Shown in pieces: positions 12,954-24,091 of a stretch of DNA of 64,000 bases. Under the pieces are notes generated by a model. That model saw nothing but the letters and a program-made list of their open reading frames with translations, had not been told where the DNA came from and did no database searches. Numbering within the stretch: position 1 is the first letter of the stretch; each line of letters starts with the position of its first letter. Source of the stretch: Morinoia aosen. Lineage: Eukaryota > Arthropoda > Malacostraca > Amphipoda > Talitridae. The position numbers were made by a program, and so were the translations under genes. The stretch spans positions 58,792,514-58,856,513 of the forward strand of contig CM059557.1 of assembly GCA_030386875.1 (NCBI GenBank), given 5' to 3'.

Positions 12954-13196
12954 TCATTTTCCATAATTTATTTTTTGTTTGTTGCAATTGTGAACATTGA
13001 TTTTTAAATCTGCTACTTCATAAGAAACGTCTCTGATTAATGTTTAAAGATGAATGATATGTGACTGTAATTGATTTATATCTTCCCTATCTAATTCGAT
13101 ATCAGTTTGAATTTGATTAACATCTAATTGCAATTGGTTTATGTTTGCAGTATTGAGAACAACTTCTCTTTGAATATCTGTTATAATATCTTCCAT
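12954..13196 (-). pseudogene. Small coiled-coil ORF of Polinton left arm, one in-frame stop
   Basis: The ATG at 13,194-13,196 opens 50 codons ending at TAA 13,044-13,046. The same frame continues for 29 more codons to TGA at 12,954-12,956, which may be an original longer gene with one nonsense change. The product has a regular hydrophobic spacing with repeated N-Q-L-Q and I-N-Q-L steps (NINQLQLDVNQIQTDI), predicting a short coiled coil. It lies between the ATPase and an 80-residue ORF in the same orientation. I do not recognise a family. It could be a small structural or scaffolding protein, but that is a guess. Confidence 0.45.
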
Positions 13197-13214
13197 TTTA
13201 TTAAGTATAAATCT

Positions 13215-13457
13215 TCAATGTGTTTTTCTTTTTATTGGTTGTCGCGTTAGGCAATAACGAGAGGAGGAGCTACCTTTTGTGAAAAGTATTTTTTCTCCAT
13301 CAAATACTAAACAGTTGTATATTTTAATATCTCTAGGGAATTTTTCACATTTAATTAGAAGAAGTGTTTTTTCAAATCCCAGTTGTAAATAAAGCAAATA
13401 CATCGAGTTTACAATTTTTTGAGCATCTATTACTTCATATGGAACATTGCTTTTCAT
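13215..13457 (-). CDS. Polinton left-arm ORF, 80 residues, unknown
   Basis: Open from the ATG at 13,457. The product is basic at the C-terminus (RQPIKRKTH) and has a hydrophobic stretch around residues 18-35 (MYLLYLQLGFEKTLLLI). It ends 18 bases before the coiled-coil ORF start and shares its strand, so it probably belongs to the same transcription unit as the ATPase. No family is recognised. Its intactness among broken neighbours may simply reflect small size. Confidence 0.5.
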   Translation of the reverse strand: MKSNVPYEVIDAQKIVNSMYLLYLQLGFEKTLLLIKCEKFPRDIKIYNCLVFDGEKILFTKGSSSSRYCLTRQPIKRKTH

Positions 13458-13554
13458 TTTGATTAATATAAATTTTCAGAATACTTTAAAATTTACATTG
13501 GAAAAAACACATTGACAAATTTTTAAAAAATGTTGGGAAAATAATCTATTAAAA
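13458..13554. promoter_or_regulatory. Divergent intergenic region between left and right arms
   Basis: A 97-bp AT-rich gap between the minus-strand ORF start and the polymerase start at 13,555. It contains one exact TTTAAAAAATG (13,522-13,532), the same 11-mer found at four plus-strand gene starts of the element. Probably the bidirectional promoter of the element. This is inference from position and motif. Confidence 0.45.
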
Positions 13555-16500
13555 ATGGAACCATTTGATGTATCACATCTATCTAATACTAAGAATACAA
13601 AAAGGCATAATAATTTTAAGAAAATTTCATTCAGTAGAGATGACATCAAGTAACAATTTTTGGAATATATGTAATATTTACATCATAAACTTAAGAAGAC
13701 ATGAGAAAAGTATGAAACAAAATAAAAACTTGAGTAAACTATTAATCTCGGATCTGTATTTTGATAGAAACAAAGATTTCTGTAATATATGTAATATAAA
13801 TGTCTCTAATCTAAAAACACATCAAAAATCTACTAGGCATATTAAAAACATATATAAAGAATTGATATCCGATTCATATTTAGAGAAAAAGGTATGTAAG
13901 ATATGTAAAGTAGAAGTAAAAAATCTACAACAGCATAAGAAATCAAGGAAGCATTTTAGAAACGTTTATGGCTGTAAATTCAAAGGAAAAAAATGTGCTA
14001 TAAAAGAAAAATGCCTGAAATATATGTTCTCTGATATATCAGTTATAGATCCGACAGTTTTTATGAGGAATATGACCCCGGTTGTGAAATCAATTTCGAG
14101 AGAGCAAAAGTTTGATAATATGAAGATACAATTATTGGCAATTTTAATTCAATTTTATAAATACAAAGAAAAAATGAAAAGGTACATTCAACAGCATGGA
14201 TGAATACAGGAAAGTTTGTAGACATATCGAAAAACTTTACAAACATTGATGATCTATATAAAGAAGCTATTAGAAAGATTGAAGAATATACAAAAAACTC
14301 CTCGGGCTGGATAACAGATAAATGATTAGACCTCAATGTAAAAATTATTGAATACAAGCCTATCAAAGGTTCTAGTTATATAGAATTACCTGAAAAGTTT
14401 CAAAAGTCTACTTATAAACTAATTAATATTAAAAATACCGATAATAAAAGCTTTATGTGGAGTGTAGCGAGAAATTATTGCCGAGATGAGAAAAACGGTA
14501 ATACAATATCTAAAAGATTAAAAACTGAAGCTGAAAAGTTAAATTTCACAGACATAACATTTCCAGTGAAACTTAAAGATATCTATAAATTTGAGAGAAA
14601 CAATAATGTGTCAATAAATGTTTGTAACTTTGATTACATGAAAGAATTATGTCATCTGAGAATAACAAAGGTAACAAATGAAGATGTTATATCACTTATA
14701 CTGTTAACAGACGAAAATAAAAGTCATTATGTTTTAATGAAGTCATTAAGTCCATTTATGCAAACTAAAGATGGTCATAAAAAACATGTCTGTCCATATT
14801 GTTTATGGCCATTCACAAAATAATGTTCATTAACAAACCACATTAATGGTTGTTCAGTTCACACTCCAACAAAGTATGTTCTTGAGGGAGGTAAATTGAA
14901 ATTTATACATTGCTAAAAAACAATTAGGCATCCTTTTACATTTTATGCTGATTTCTAATCAACGTTGACAAAATAGATACGTGTCAACCAAATCGAAACT
15001 CAAGTTACACCATGAACATTCAGAAGCACAATCCTAATTCATTCTGTTGCTATACAAAATCTGAAGCAGATGAATATTCCCGTTTAGAAATATACAATGG
15101 TAAAGATGCTTCCCAAAAGTTTGTAGAATATTTAGAAAAAGAAACCAAGAGAATTTATAGTCTGTTAAAAATTAATAAAAAAATGTATTTACCATCAGAT
15201 AAATTCAAAAAATATATAGAAGCCACAAGATGCTATGTATGTGGCGGAGAATTTACGGAAGATAACTATAAAGTTAGAGACCACGATCATTTGGCAGGTC
15301 ATTACAGAGGTCCAGCTCATTTAAAATGTAATTTAAAAATTAGGAATCCAAATTTAATACCGGTGTTTTTACATAATCTGTCTAATTACGATGCTCGCGA
15401 AAGACTTGGGAAATATATCTGGAAAGTTGAACGTTATTCCACAAACAGATGAAGAATATATTAGTTTTACACAAACCATAGAAGTAGATTCTTATGTATG
15501 TAAACATACAGGAAAAATTAAAGATATCACCAGAGACTTACGGTTCTTAGACAGCTACAGGTTTTTACCTTCGTCTCTGGATAAACTTTCGGAGAATTTA
15601 TCTGAGCACAAAGAATTTTCGAAGTTCTTTCTCAATGAAGAACAATTAGAATTGATCAACAAAAAAGGTATTTATCCGTATCAATATGTAAATAGTTATA
15701 AAAAAATGAACGTTAATAGTTTACCAGCTAGAAATGAATTCTACAGTTGATTAAATAATAAAAATACTTCGGAAGATGAATATCAGCATGCACTCAAAGT
15801 ATGGAGAGCTTTTAATTGTACAACATTCAAAGATTATCATAATTTATATCTAAAAGTCGATACATTATTATTAGCAGAAGTATTTGAACGATTTAGACTA
15901 ACATGCATGAAAACTTATTCTCTAGATCCAGCACATTATTTTACAGCTCCATGATTGTCTTTCGATGCTCTAATGAAACATACAAAAATAGAATTGGACT
16001 TGTTTGAAGATCCTGATATGCTACTATTCATCGAAAAAGGAATAAGAGGTGGGATTTCTACAATATCAACACGATATGCAAAAGCAAACAATCCATATAT
16101 TCCAGAAACATTCGATGAAGGAAAACCAAATAGTTTTATTACATATATAGATGCAAATAATCTTTACGGCTGGGCTATGTGCCGATCATTATCTACTGGA
16201 AACTTTAAATGGAAAGATCCAAAGTCGAAACTCAAAGCAAATAAAGGTTATATATTAGAAGTGGATTCAAGTTATCCGAAAGACTTACATGCTCTACATA
16301 ATGATTTACCATTAGCTCCAGAAAATATCAAAATAAACGATGTAAATAAATTAGTTCCACACCTTGGAAAACGAAAAAAATATGTTGTACATCTTAAATC
16401 TCTGACACAATATCTAGATCTAGGATTGAAGTTAGAGAAAATTCACAGAATATTAGAGTCTGATGAAAGTCTATGGATGAAATCATATATTGATATCAAT

Positions 16501-18572
16501 ACAAAAATGCGTCAGCAAGCTAAATCTGAATTTGAAAAAGACTTCTACAAGCTGATGAACAATTCAGTATTTGGTAAAACAATGGAAAATATTAGAAATA
16601 AAGTAGATGTGTGTTTAGTAAAGTCAGAGAAAGAATTAATCAAATTAGCAAATAAACCAAACTTCACCAGTTTTAAAATATACTCAGAAAATTTGATAGC
16701 ATGTGTTATATCCTCATGATATAACCACCCTACATCTATAATCATAAAGGAATCGCTATGAGGAATACTGAAATGCTTCGTCTGGCCAACAACTTTCATC
16801 TCCTCGAAAAGAACCGCATTAAAGATAAGTTCTCGCGGATAAGCGCAACTTCGAATCAACTCCACAACATGCCTCTCATGCTATTTCCTTCAACAACATC
16901 GTCAGACGACGCTACGCCTTACCATCATCGTGCTACCCTCTTGACATCATCACCACGAAGCAGCCGGAGGACTACGAGATCAAGTTATCAGATACCTCTT
17001 TCTCTTTTCTCTATCACAATGTATTTCTTATTTTTCTAATCCTAATCATCTAGGATGTTATATTATTCATTTATAAAGATTGAATGCAGGATCGTAATTG
17101 TTGTTAGTCAGTATTGTGGGTTTTTCATTTATTGATGAGTAGCTACTGTCGTAACGTGTTTGTTCTCGGAGGTAGAGACGCGCCCTCATTCCTTCAAGCG
17201 AGCGGGCAACGGTTAGTCTTGCGCGGGGAGGCAGTCGAGAAGGTTCCTTCATTTAAGCTCGATATTGAAGAGTAACATTACGAGATCATCTAACTTATTG
17301 GTGTCTTCACCTGCTGTTCATCGCCTTTGGCGATGAACCCGCTTCACTTTAAACGATTGTAAAAGTGACAGTTGTATCTAAATTACCTAGAGATCCATCT
17401 TGCTCCAATCATTCATTATAAGTGGATCGCAGGGGCACCAGCCTCCTCGCAAATACTCCGACAACGCCCAAACGGGATTCTGCAGATAAGTTAACATATT
17501 TACTATATGTCTAACCAGCTTCTCTCTCGACAGCATTGTGATGTATTAGGTGTCTGCGTTAATAACGAACCTTTGTAATCTTTCGTGTCTTCAATTTCCT
17601 TTGTAAGTTAGAGAGAGATGATAAAGAGATGATGATAATGATGATGATATAAAATTATGCACATACGTAATAGTATTCCGCTGTTATACCAACGTTACCG
17701 AAGATCTTGAAAATATGTCTTATAAATATAAATATTCTTTGCCCAAGGGGCTGGTGGCAGCGCTGAAAAGCTATCGTGATTAATAAAGACTAGAAAATAA
17801 AAGATAGTGACAAATAATAACGAATGTCACGAAATAACATGCATCACAACAACGAACGTCGGCAGCGATGTGGAAAAGGAACAAGCGACCATTACAAAAT
17901 GATGTGACATCGGTGGGATAAAATATAGGAAACCATAACACATGTCATATGCAAAAACAAAGACTGAAATTTGATAAACCAATCTACGTAGTGTTATCTG
18001 TATTAGGTATAAGTAAAACATTAATGTATGATTTCCATTATAATCATATTAAAAAGAAATATGGCAATAAGGCACAGTTTTTGTTTACAGATACAGATTC
18101 ATTATGTTATGATATCAAAACAAAAGATTTGTACAAAGATATGGAAAGAAATAAAGACTTGTATGATACATCAAACTATTCTAAAGAACACTTCCTATAT
18201 TCAACTAAAAATATGAAAGTAATTGGGAAAATGAAAGACGAAACTTGTGGAATACCAATTGAAGAATTCGACGGTCTCAGAGCAAAACTGTATTGTTACA
18301 AAACGAAAAATTCCGTGAGTAAGAAAGCAAAAGGTGTAAGTAAGAACATAACTGAGCGCAACATCACAATAGATGAATATAAGAGAGCATCGAATATTGA
18401 AACAATATACAAAACGATGTACAATATCCAAAGTGTTAACCACGAATTATATACTAAAGAAATAAATAAGATTGCATTAAATGGTAATGATGACAAGCGA
18501 CATATATTACCAAATGGTATCAACACACTGGCATTAAATCACTATAAAATATATTCAATAAATAAAGTATAA
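13555..18572 (+). pseudogene. Protein-primed family B DNA polymerase (pPolB), multiply disrupted
   Basis: This is the replicative polymerase of the element. Order visible: three C2H2-like fingers (13,650-13,960, e.g. CNICNINVSNLKTHQKSTRH); a Polinton-type N-terminal region with SGW and GSSYIELP (14,300-14,400); an endonuclease VII-like HNH segment (15,225-15,335, CYVCGG and KVRDHDH); palm motif A DANNLYGW (about 16,150); motif B KLMNNSVFGKT (about 16,550); motif C DTDS (18,090-18,101). Breaks: frame changes near 13,650, 14,120-14,200, 14,990-15,012 and 15,391; in-frame stops at 14,323, 14,821, 14,914, 14,956, 14,974, 15,748 and 15,952; plus a 1.24-kb insertion at 16,704-17,940 between motifs B and C. 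The start at 13,555 follows an AT-rich leader; its frame runs only 32 codons before the first shift. The terminal fragment 17,949-18,572 is open. Confidence 0.93.
16704..17940. mobile_element. Solo-LTR-like insertion inside the polymerase gene
   Basis: 1,237 bp starting TGTTATATCC and ending CCATAACA, flanked by CATG on both sides (16,700-16,703 and 17,941-17,944; CATGT if the element starts one base later). Polymerase reading is open immediately before and after it. TG...CA ends with a 4-5 bp duplication and no coding capacity fit a solo LTR. The first 21 bases also form a small hairpin. The local base composition differs from the flanks, with GC-richer patches at 17,160-17,240. A non-autonomous DNA transposon with short inverted ends is the alternative. 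Confidence 0.7.
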
Positions 18573-18575
18573 AAA

Positions 18576-19100
18576 ATGATTGTCTACAACAATAATGACT
18601 TCTATAGCCAAGATTTATTATCTGTTGAAAATGAACAGTATTTGAGTGATTTAAAATCAATAGTTAATGAAGAAAAAACTGGGAAGGGTATTGTAAAAAC
18701 ATTGCTTAGAAAACTTCCATTACCTGAAATGCATTTGAAATTACCATCTAATATTCAATCTGAACAAGTCCCGAACGGTTCATTCAACAATAAACATACC
18801 TACTCATTTTGCGGTCCAGGAACTACGGTGCAGAAGCGAATTCAAGAAGGTTATCGAGGAGTTAACTCACTCGATCAGGCTTGTAAGAATCATGACATAT
18901 TTTATTCCCAACATCCAAAAACAAAAGACAGAAATTATGCTGATGATATTCTGGCGAAAAGAGCTGCTGAAATTGCAACTGATCCAAATGAATCAGAATA
19001 CGTTCGACAAGATGCTAAATTAGTTAACGCAATTATGGCAGGTAAATCATGGGCAGGATTTGGGCTTTCAAAAAATGTATTAACACGCTCACTGATGTGA
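18576..19100 (+). CDS. Phospholipase A2-like protein of the Polinton
   Basis: Intact 174-residue frame starting 4 bases after the polymerase stop, in the context GTATAAAAAATG. A central domain matches the compact PLA2 fold known from parvovirus VP1 and some Polintons/adintoviruses: the calcium loop CGPGT at residues 79-83, the catalytic helix SLDQACKNHD (98-107) with the His-Asp pair at 106-107, and a later helix NYADDILAKRAAE. The N-terminal 60 residues are low-homology linker. In parvoviruses this activity helps virions leave endosomes; a similar virion role here is inference. The catalytic pair is present and the frame is unbroken. The stop lies one base from the integrase remnant that follows. 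Confidence 0.88.
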   Translation: MIVYNNNDFYSQDLLSVENEQYLSDLKSIVNEEKTGKGIVKTLLRKLPLPEMHLKLPSNIQSEQVPNGSFNNKHTYSFCGPGTTVQKRIQEGYRGVNSLDQACKNHDIFYSQHPKTKDRNYADDILAKRAAEIATDPNESEYVRQDAKLVNAIMAGKSWAGFGLSKNVLTRSLM

Positions 19101-20114
19101 GCGATAAAATCTTGAATGATATAATCCAAAGACCGGTTATACTGGAATGAATCAACTTGTTAAGCAATCCGGCTTATCTTCAACTCATGTAAGAAATTGG
19201 TTAGAAGCTCAAAAAACTCACACTCTACATATACCAATAAAACATAATTTTAAAACAAGTAGGGTGAAGGTATCAAAAATTGATGATCAATGGCAAGCTG
19301 ATTTGATTGACATGCAAAACTAAAAAGATCAAGGAAAAAACTACATTTTATCAGTAATTGACATTTTCAGTAAATATGCATGGACAATTCCAATAAGTTA
19401 GAAGACAGGTGAAGAAATCAAAACTTCTTTTCAAAAACTATTTAAAATGCGAATTCCTTCTAAAGTTCAGACAGATAAAGGTTTAGAGTTTACAAATAAA
19501 TCCACTCAAGAACTATTCAAGAAACATAACATTCAGTGGTTTAGTCATAAAATGAAACCAAAGCTCAAGTTGTGGAACGCTTCAACAGGACGTTAAAAAC
19601 TAAAATGTGGAAATATTTTACAAAAATGAAAACTAAAAAATGTGTGAATATTTTATAAGATTTAATGCAAAATCACAATAATAGCTATCATAGAACAATT
19701 AAAATGACACCTAACCAAGCGTCATTGGAAAAGAACAGTAAAAAGGTTTATGATAACTTATTCCCTCCAACCGAACCAACTTTCACATCACCGAAACTCA
19801 AAATTGGGGATAGAGTAAGAATAAGCAAGAAACGAAAAGACTTCCGGAAGGGTTATTTACCAAATTTCACTAATGAGTTATTCATTGTAACCGAAATACT
19901 GTCCACTGAACCAATTACTTATAGAATAAAAGATATGGATGGTGAAGAAATAAAAGAAAGTTTTTATGAACAAGAACTATCAAAATATACTAGTGATGTT
20001 CATGAAATTGAGAAAATTCTCAAGAAGAGTAAAGGAAAACTTCTGGTCAAGTGGAAAGGTTACGATGAACCTTCATGGATCTCAGCAACTGAACTTAATG
20101 TCAGTTCAGAGTAA
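19101..20114 (+). pseudogene. Retrovirus-like integrase with C-terminal chromodomain, disrupted
   Basis: This is the enzyme that would insert the element. The N-terminal part begins right after the PLA2 gene, with a probable frame change near 19,125. The catalytic core shows the first Asp in DDQWQADL (Asp codon 19,300), the second Asp in QTDKG (19,474) and the Glu in VVERFN (19,575), i.e. the D,D-E triad. The C-terminal part has a small SH3-like segment (LKIGDRVRISKKRKDFRKGY) and a chromodomain (EIEKILKKSKGKLLVKWKGY) at 20,000-20,090. Breaks: TAA at 19,321, TAG at 19,399, a frameshift near 19,545-19,560 and TAA at 19,656. The fragment 19,665-20,114 is open. Chromodomains on integrases can bias insertion toward particular chromatin. 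Confidence 0.9.
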
Positions 20115-20150
20115 ACTTATATTAAGTTAAAGTCTTTTTGAATTTTTCTC

Positions 20151-20161
20151 TTTAAAAAATG
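20151..20161 (+). promoter_or_regulatory. TTTAAAAAATG start motif (conserved Polinton protein)
   Basis: Exact 11-mer whose last three bases are the start codon at 20,159. Shared with 21,957, 23,261, 24,092 and 13,522. It may be a promoter or translation-start context. Confidence 0.5.
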
Positions 20162-21259
20162 GCGTTGATTGATATCAAAACTAAATCAGATTTACTAAAC
20201 TTAACAAAGAGTTTGAGAAAGCAATTCACAAATGATAAAATACTCGAACAAGATTTATACCATGATGTTAAAAAAGTTTACAAGCCATTGATTGAACTTT
20301 CATCTAAAATTGTTGACGAAACTAAACAAACTAGGTTGGCAATAAAAGATATACCTCATGAAAAACTTGAATCTATCAAAGGAAACCCTGTTGAGAAACT
20401 TGCTTTGCCCTCTTCTGAATCCAACACTGTAGTTGGACCTATCGCATTGAATTTCTTGCGTTTTGCATGGAAACCTGGAAATGAGTATGACAAAGCTTAT
20501 GGCATACGATGGGATGGAAATAAAGTTATGCTAGGAAATAAAAAGGTAGATATTTTGGGAAATGATTTGAAAATTGGAGATAAAGTCTACGAAGGCACAG
20601 CTGGATTATGGGAATTATTAACAAAGCAAAATCTTATTGATTTTAGGGACGAAGATAAAAATAATTATTATGACATGTTGTATTCAACTGATGCTTATTT
20701 GAGGGAAGACGGTACCATAAAAGCAAATAGGGGTGAAAAATATTCTAAATTTATCAAACCGTTCTATCAAATAGTTCAACAAAAACAAGCTCAAGCTGCA
20801 GTTGAAACAATTTGATCAGCAAGTCCATCAAGTCGTGAATCAAGCCCTGAACCAAGTCCTTTAAGAAACCCAAGAGTAGTAGAATCCTCAATTTTGAGTC
20901 GACACCAAAGTCCTTCAACAAGCCAGAGACCATTTTTCGACCCTTCACGAAGGTCTACTTTTAGACCAACTCCTACTCCTATACCTTCTCCTACATCTTC
21001 TCCTATACCTCCTCGTCATCCTTCTAGAGAGGATTCAGACGTTTCAGGATCAGATATTATTGTATTACCATCTAACATCAATGATCTTGTAAAAAGACAC
21101 CAGTTATTGCTCGGTTCGTTTAACGCTGGAAATACAGGAGTTTTTAATGAACTACAAATACTTACACATGAACTCTTAAAGCGAGGTCTATTAAATACTG
21201 CTGAAGTAAAGATGCTTGATGATTTATTGTTTGAAAAATGGAATCTCAAAGCATTGTAA
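20159..21259 (+). pseudogene. Conserved Polinton protein of unknown function, single in-frame stop
   Basis: The frame opens at 20,159 and is interrupted by one TGA at 20,813-20,815, then continues in the same frame to the stop at 21,259: 366 codons in all. The N-terminal part (residues 1-218) has a helical start and a domain with the segment GTAGLWELLTKQ. After the stop comes a Ser/Pro-rich linker (20,820-21,040) and a helical C-terminal module containing VLPSNINDLVKR and GNTGVFNELQ. I recognise both halves as parts of one protein that recurs in animal Polintons, which supports a single gene. Its function is not established; position between integrase and minor capsid suggests a virion protein. 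The end overlaps the next gene by 22 bases. Confidence 0.75.
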
Positions 21260-21936
21260 TTAGTGAAAGAAAAAGTTATATATGTATAAATTTTAGTCCA
21301 GCAATAGAATTGAACAAAAATAAATTTCACGAAATGGCACTGGTTGGGTTAGACATGTACCATTCTATTCCTAACATTGATGAAAATAATAATAAATTTC
21401 ATTATGAATTAAATGGTGTTGAAAATGTAATTACACTTCCAACAGGATGTTATGAAATAGAAAGTATAAACGAATTCATTCAAAAAACATTGGCAGGCTT
21501 TATTGAAATCAAAGCAAATACTAATACTTTGAAATGCGTCATAGTTCTCCATTCATCTACGTTAAAAGTATTTTCCAATAAAGAAAAATCTTTAAATACA
21601 ATGTTAGGATTTGGAGAAATTATCTTAAAAGGTGTTGGAGAACATGAAAGTATAAATATCGTAAACATAATGTCTGTTAACGCAATACTCGTTAATTGTA
21701 GTGCAATTAACGGCTCATACCTTAACGGTTCTTTGCATAATATTTTATATTCCTTTTTCCCAAACGTCCCACCGGGATATAAAATAGTAGAAAATCCAAA
21801 TAGACCAATTTATCTACCGATATATCAACCTTTACTCTATGATTTGAGAATTTGGCTTACTGATCAAAATGGACATGCTCTGAATACTAGAGGTGAAGAA
21901 GTAACTGTTCGATTACACCTAAGATCTAGAAATTAA
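21238..21936 (+). CDS. Minor capsid (penton-like, single jelly-roll) protein
   Basis: Intact 232-residue frame, one of the few unbroken long genes of the element. It overlaps the preceding gene by 22 bases in another frame, typical of compact viral gene order. The context is TTTGAAAAATG. The C-terminal region (residues 165-232: NILYSFFPNVPPGYKIV, then IWLTDQNG and GEEVTVRLHLR) matches the conserved end of the Polinton minor capsid protein, which forms the pentameric vertices. The assignment rests on this signature, on a beta-rich composition, and on position directly before the major capsid gene. Confidence 0.83.
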   Translation: MESQSIVISERKSYICINFSPAIELNKNKFHEMALVGLDMYHSIPNIDENNNKFHYELNGVENVITLPTGCYEIESINEFIQKTLAGFIEIKANTNTLKCVIVLHSSTLKVFSNKEKSLNTMLGFGEIILKGVGEHESINIVNIMSVNAILVNCSAINGSYLNGSLHNILYSFFPNVPPGYKIVENPNRPIYLPIYQPLLYDLRIWLTDQNGHALNTRGEEVTVRLHLRSRN

Positions 21937-21956
21937 AATAATTTGAGAAAATTATC

Positions 21957-21967
21957 TTTAAAAAATG
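21957..21967 (+). promoter_or_regulatory. TTTAAAAAATG start motif (major capsid gene)
   Basis: Exact 11-mer ending in the start codon at 21,965, 28 bases after the minor capsid stop. Confidence 0.5.
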
Positions 21968-23233
21968 AATTCTTTAAGATGGAATGAAAATATTAAAGTT
22001 GATGAACCAACTGGAAAAATTGAAACGCATAACTATGAACCACAAATAGGTACTGATCTGAATCGTGAACATAACGATATCAAGATCATTATCCAGAATC
22101 AAGATCAGTTTGTATTACCTAGTAAAAGTTTTATATATATAGGAGGAGCTTTGAATGAAGAAGATGGAGGTGATTATAATTTTAAAGATGAAAAAATAAC
22201 AATAATCAACAATGGATTAATGCATTTGTTTGATAGAGTTTCTTACAGAATTGGAGATGAAGAAATTGAAGGTTATAGTTACCCTGGAATTACAACAACT
22301 CTAAAAGGATTAGTTAGCTATCCGCGAAATGTTAAAGAAAACATGATATTTTTCAGGAGCGTTGATACTAAGAAGAATGAAAAATCAAACGAAGGATTTA
22401 GCGATCGAAATGACTACTTAAGTTCAGCTAATGGGAAATTCAGCGCTGCTATCCCACTCGAACATGCGTTTGGATTTTGTGAAAATTATAAGAAGGTAAT
22501 TTATGGAGTGAAACATGCTCTGACTTTGAGAAGAGGTGATAATTCTAATGCTTAATTCAAATCGGATGAGAAAGATGCAAACCAGCAAGATAAAGTAGTT
22601 GATGGTAAAATAACTATTACAAAATTAATTTGGAAAATGCCAGCTTACAAACTGTCTGATGAGTATAAAATCAAGCTATATCGTCAAATTAAGGATAAAA
22701 TAACATTACCTATTCCTTATTTGAATAGACAATTGGAACAAACAATTGTAAACTCTCAACAGAAATTCTTAGATTGGACTTTAACTCCAAATTCAGGATC
22801 CCAAAAACCTCGATACATAATTTTAGCGTTCCAAACTAAGAAAGCTAATTCACAAGCTGTAAACAATGCAATTTTCGATCATTGTAACTTGACGAATGCA
22901 CATGTTCAGCTAAATAATGAACGATACCCCGATCACAATTTACAGATTGATTTCGATTCTAACAATTATGCTACAGCTTATAAGATGTTAATAGATTATG
23001 TATCTAATGAAAAGTGTGCTATCGAATACAGACACTTTAAATATTTGTATCCCATCTATGTGTTTGATATCAGCAGACAAAATGAACGTATCAAAGAAAC
23101 TACAATTGATATTAAAATTAAAGCAGAATTTAAAACTAATATTCCTGATGATACACATGCATATGCACTGATTCTATCTGACAGAGTAATTCGATTGCAA
23201 TCTGACGGTGATAAAATGAGTTTAAACTACTAA
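21965..23233 (+). pseudogene. Major capsid protein (double jelly-roll), single in-frame stop
   Basis: 422 codons in one frame, broken only by TAA at 22,553-22,555. The N-terminal half includes QFVLPSKSFIYIGG and FDRVSYRIGDEEIEG, and the C-terminal half includes ILAFQTKKANSQAVN and HVQLNNERYPDHNL. These are the conserved blocks of the Polinton/adintovirus hexon-like major capsid protein, which trimerises into an icosahedral shell. Length and position (after minor capsid, before the zinc-ribbon protein and protease) fit. With one nonsense change in 1.27 kb it is much better preserved than the polymerase. Confidence 0.88.
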
Positions 23234-23260
23234 AAATTGAAACATATTCACATAATAATG

Positions 23261-23271
23261 TTTAAAAAATG
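23261..23271 (+). promoter_or_regulatory. TTTAAAAAATG start motif (zinc-ribbon membrane protein)
   Basis: Exact 11-mer ending in the start codon at 23,269, 27 bases after the major capsid stop. Confidence 0.5.
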
Positions 23272-23656
23272 TATTGTGTAGAGTGTAAGAAGAAAACTGA
23301 TACTGATAATCCTCAATATTTAATTACAAAGAACAGTAAGATACTGGTCAAAGGTATGTGTATTATTTGTAAAAAGACTAAGACTTCTTTTGTTTCTAAA
23401 GATACTGCGACGAAAGGGGGTTTTATACTTACAATTCCAGTTTTATTAGCTGGCCTTGGGGCTGCTGGCTCTTTGGCTGGAGGTGCTGCTGCAATAGCAT
23501 CCGCAGTTAATAAGAAAAAAGCTGATGATAAACTCTTGTCAGAAACTAAAAGGCATAATGAAGCAATGGAAAGTAAAAAAGGTTCAGGTATACGGTTAAC
23601 TCCGAGAAAAAAAAACCTTGTGGAAAGAGTCTCTACTTGAAACCACCAAAAAAGTA
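23269..23656 (+). pseudogene. Zinc-ribbon plus membrane-segment protein (DUF5679-like), 3' frameshift
   Basis: The N-terminal zinc ribbon has cysteine pairs at residues 3/6 and 31/34 (MYCVEC and GMCIIC). It is followed at residues 50-80 by a Gly/Ala-rich hydrophobic segment (LLAGLGAAGSLAGGAAAIA) that could insert into membrane, and then a charged tail. This architecture recurs in Polintons, often just before the protease. The open frame ends at 23,640, but a run of nine A at 23,607-23,615 appears to have changed length: the alternative frame downstream gives KSLYLKP before a stop at about 23,656, resembling the usual tail. A virion membrane or core protein is plausible. Confidence 0.72.
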
Positions 23657-24064
23657 ATAGCTATCAAACCATTTTCTAAATATGATTTAGAATATTACAT
23701 AAATTTATTGAATATTCCGAATGTTCGAGGTATTTACATGAGATATACTTTACCTAAACACCCTCTAAAAACTGAATGCGGAATCCTAAATTTAGACACT
23801 GGAAAAGGATCAGGAACGCATTGGACTTGTTGGTATAAGAAAGACAATATATGCTATTATTTTGACAGTTATGGCTTGATTTATCCAATTGAATTTAAAG
23901 ACTACTTAACAGATTGTGTTGATATTATTTTCTCTACTTGCAAAATCCAGAAAACAGGTGGTGTAATTTGTGGACATTTATGTCTATAAATGCTGAAGCG
24001 TTTAGAAAATGAAAGCTTTCATGCAATTCTTTTAGATCTGTATAAAACCTTGACTAGGTTTTAG
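23618..24064 (+). pseudogene. Adenain-like maturation cysteine protease, premature stop
   Basis: A cysteine protease of the adenovirus protease/Ulp1 fold that would process capsid precursors. Visible: LNIPNVRGIYMR; ECGILNLDTGKGSGTHW with the catalytic His; YYFDS with the acidic partner; and CGHLCL with the catalytic Cys. TAA at 23,987-23,989 follows six residues after the Cys, and the same frame then runs 24 more codons to TAG at 24,062. The true start is unclear: no ATG precedes the conserved region, and the likely start is near 23,650, overlapping the end of the zinc-ribbon gene. The upstream limit given (23,618, TTG) is only where the frame opens. All three catalytic residues are present. 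Confidence 0.87.
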
Positions 24065-24091
24065 AAAATAAACTAAGTTAATTTTTTTTTC

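Noticed and set aside
12546..15954. Reassigned stop codon (alternative genetic code) in Polinton genes
   Set aside because: All three stop codons (TAA, TAG, TGA) interrupt the genes and frameshifts are also present, so decay explains the breaks.
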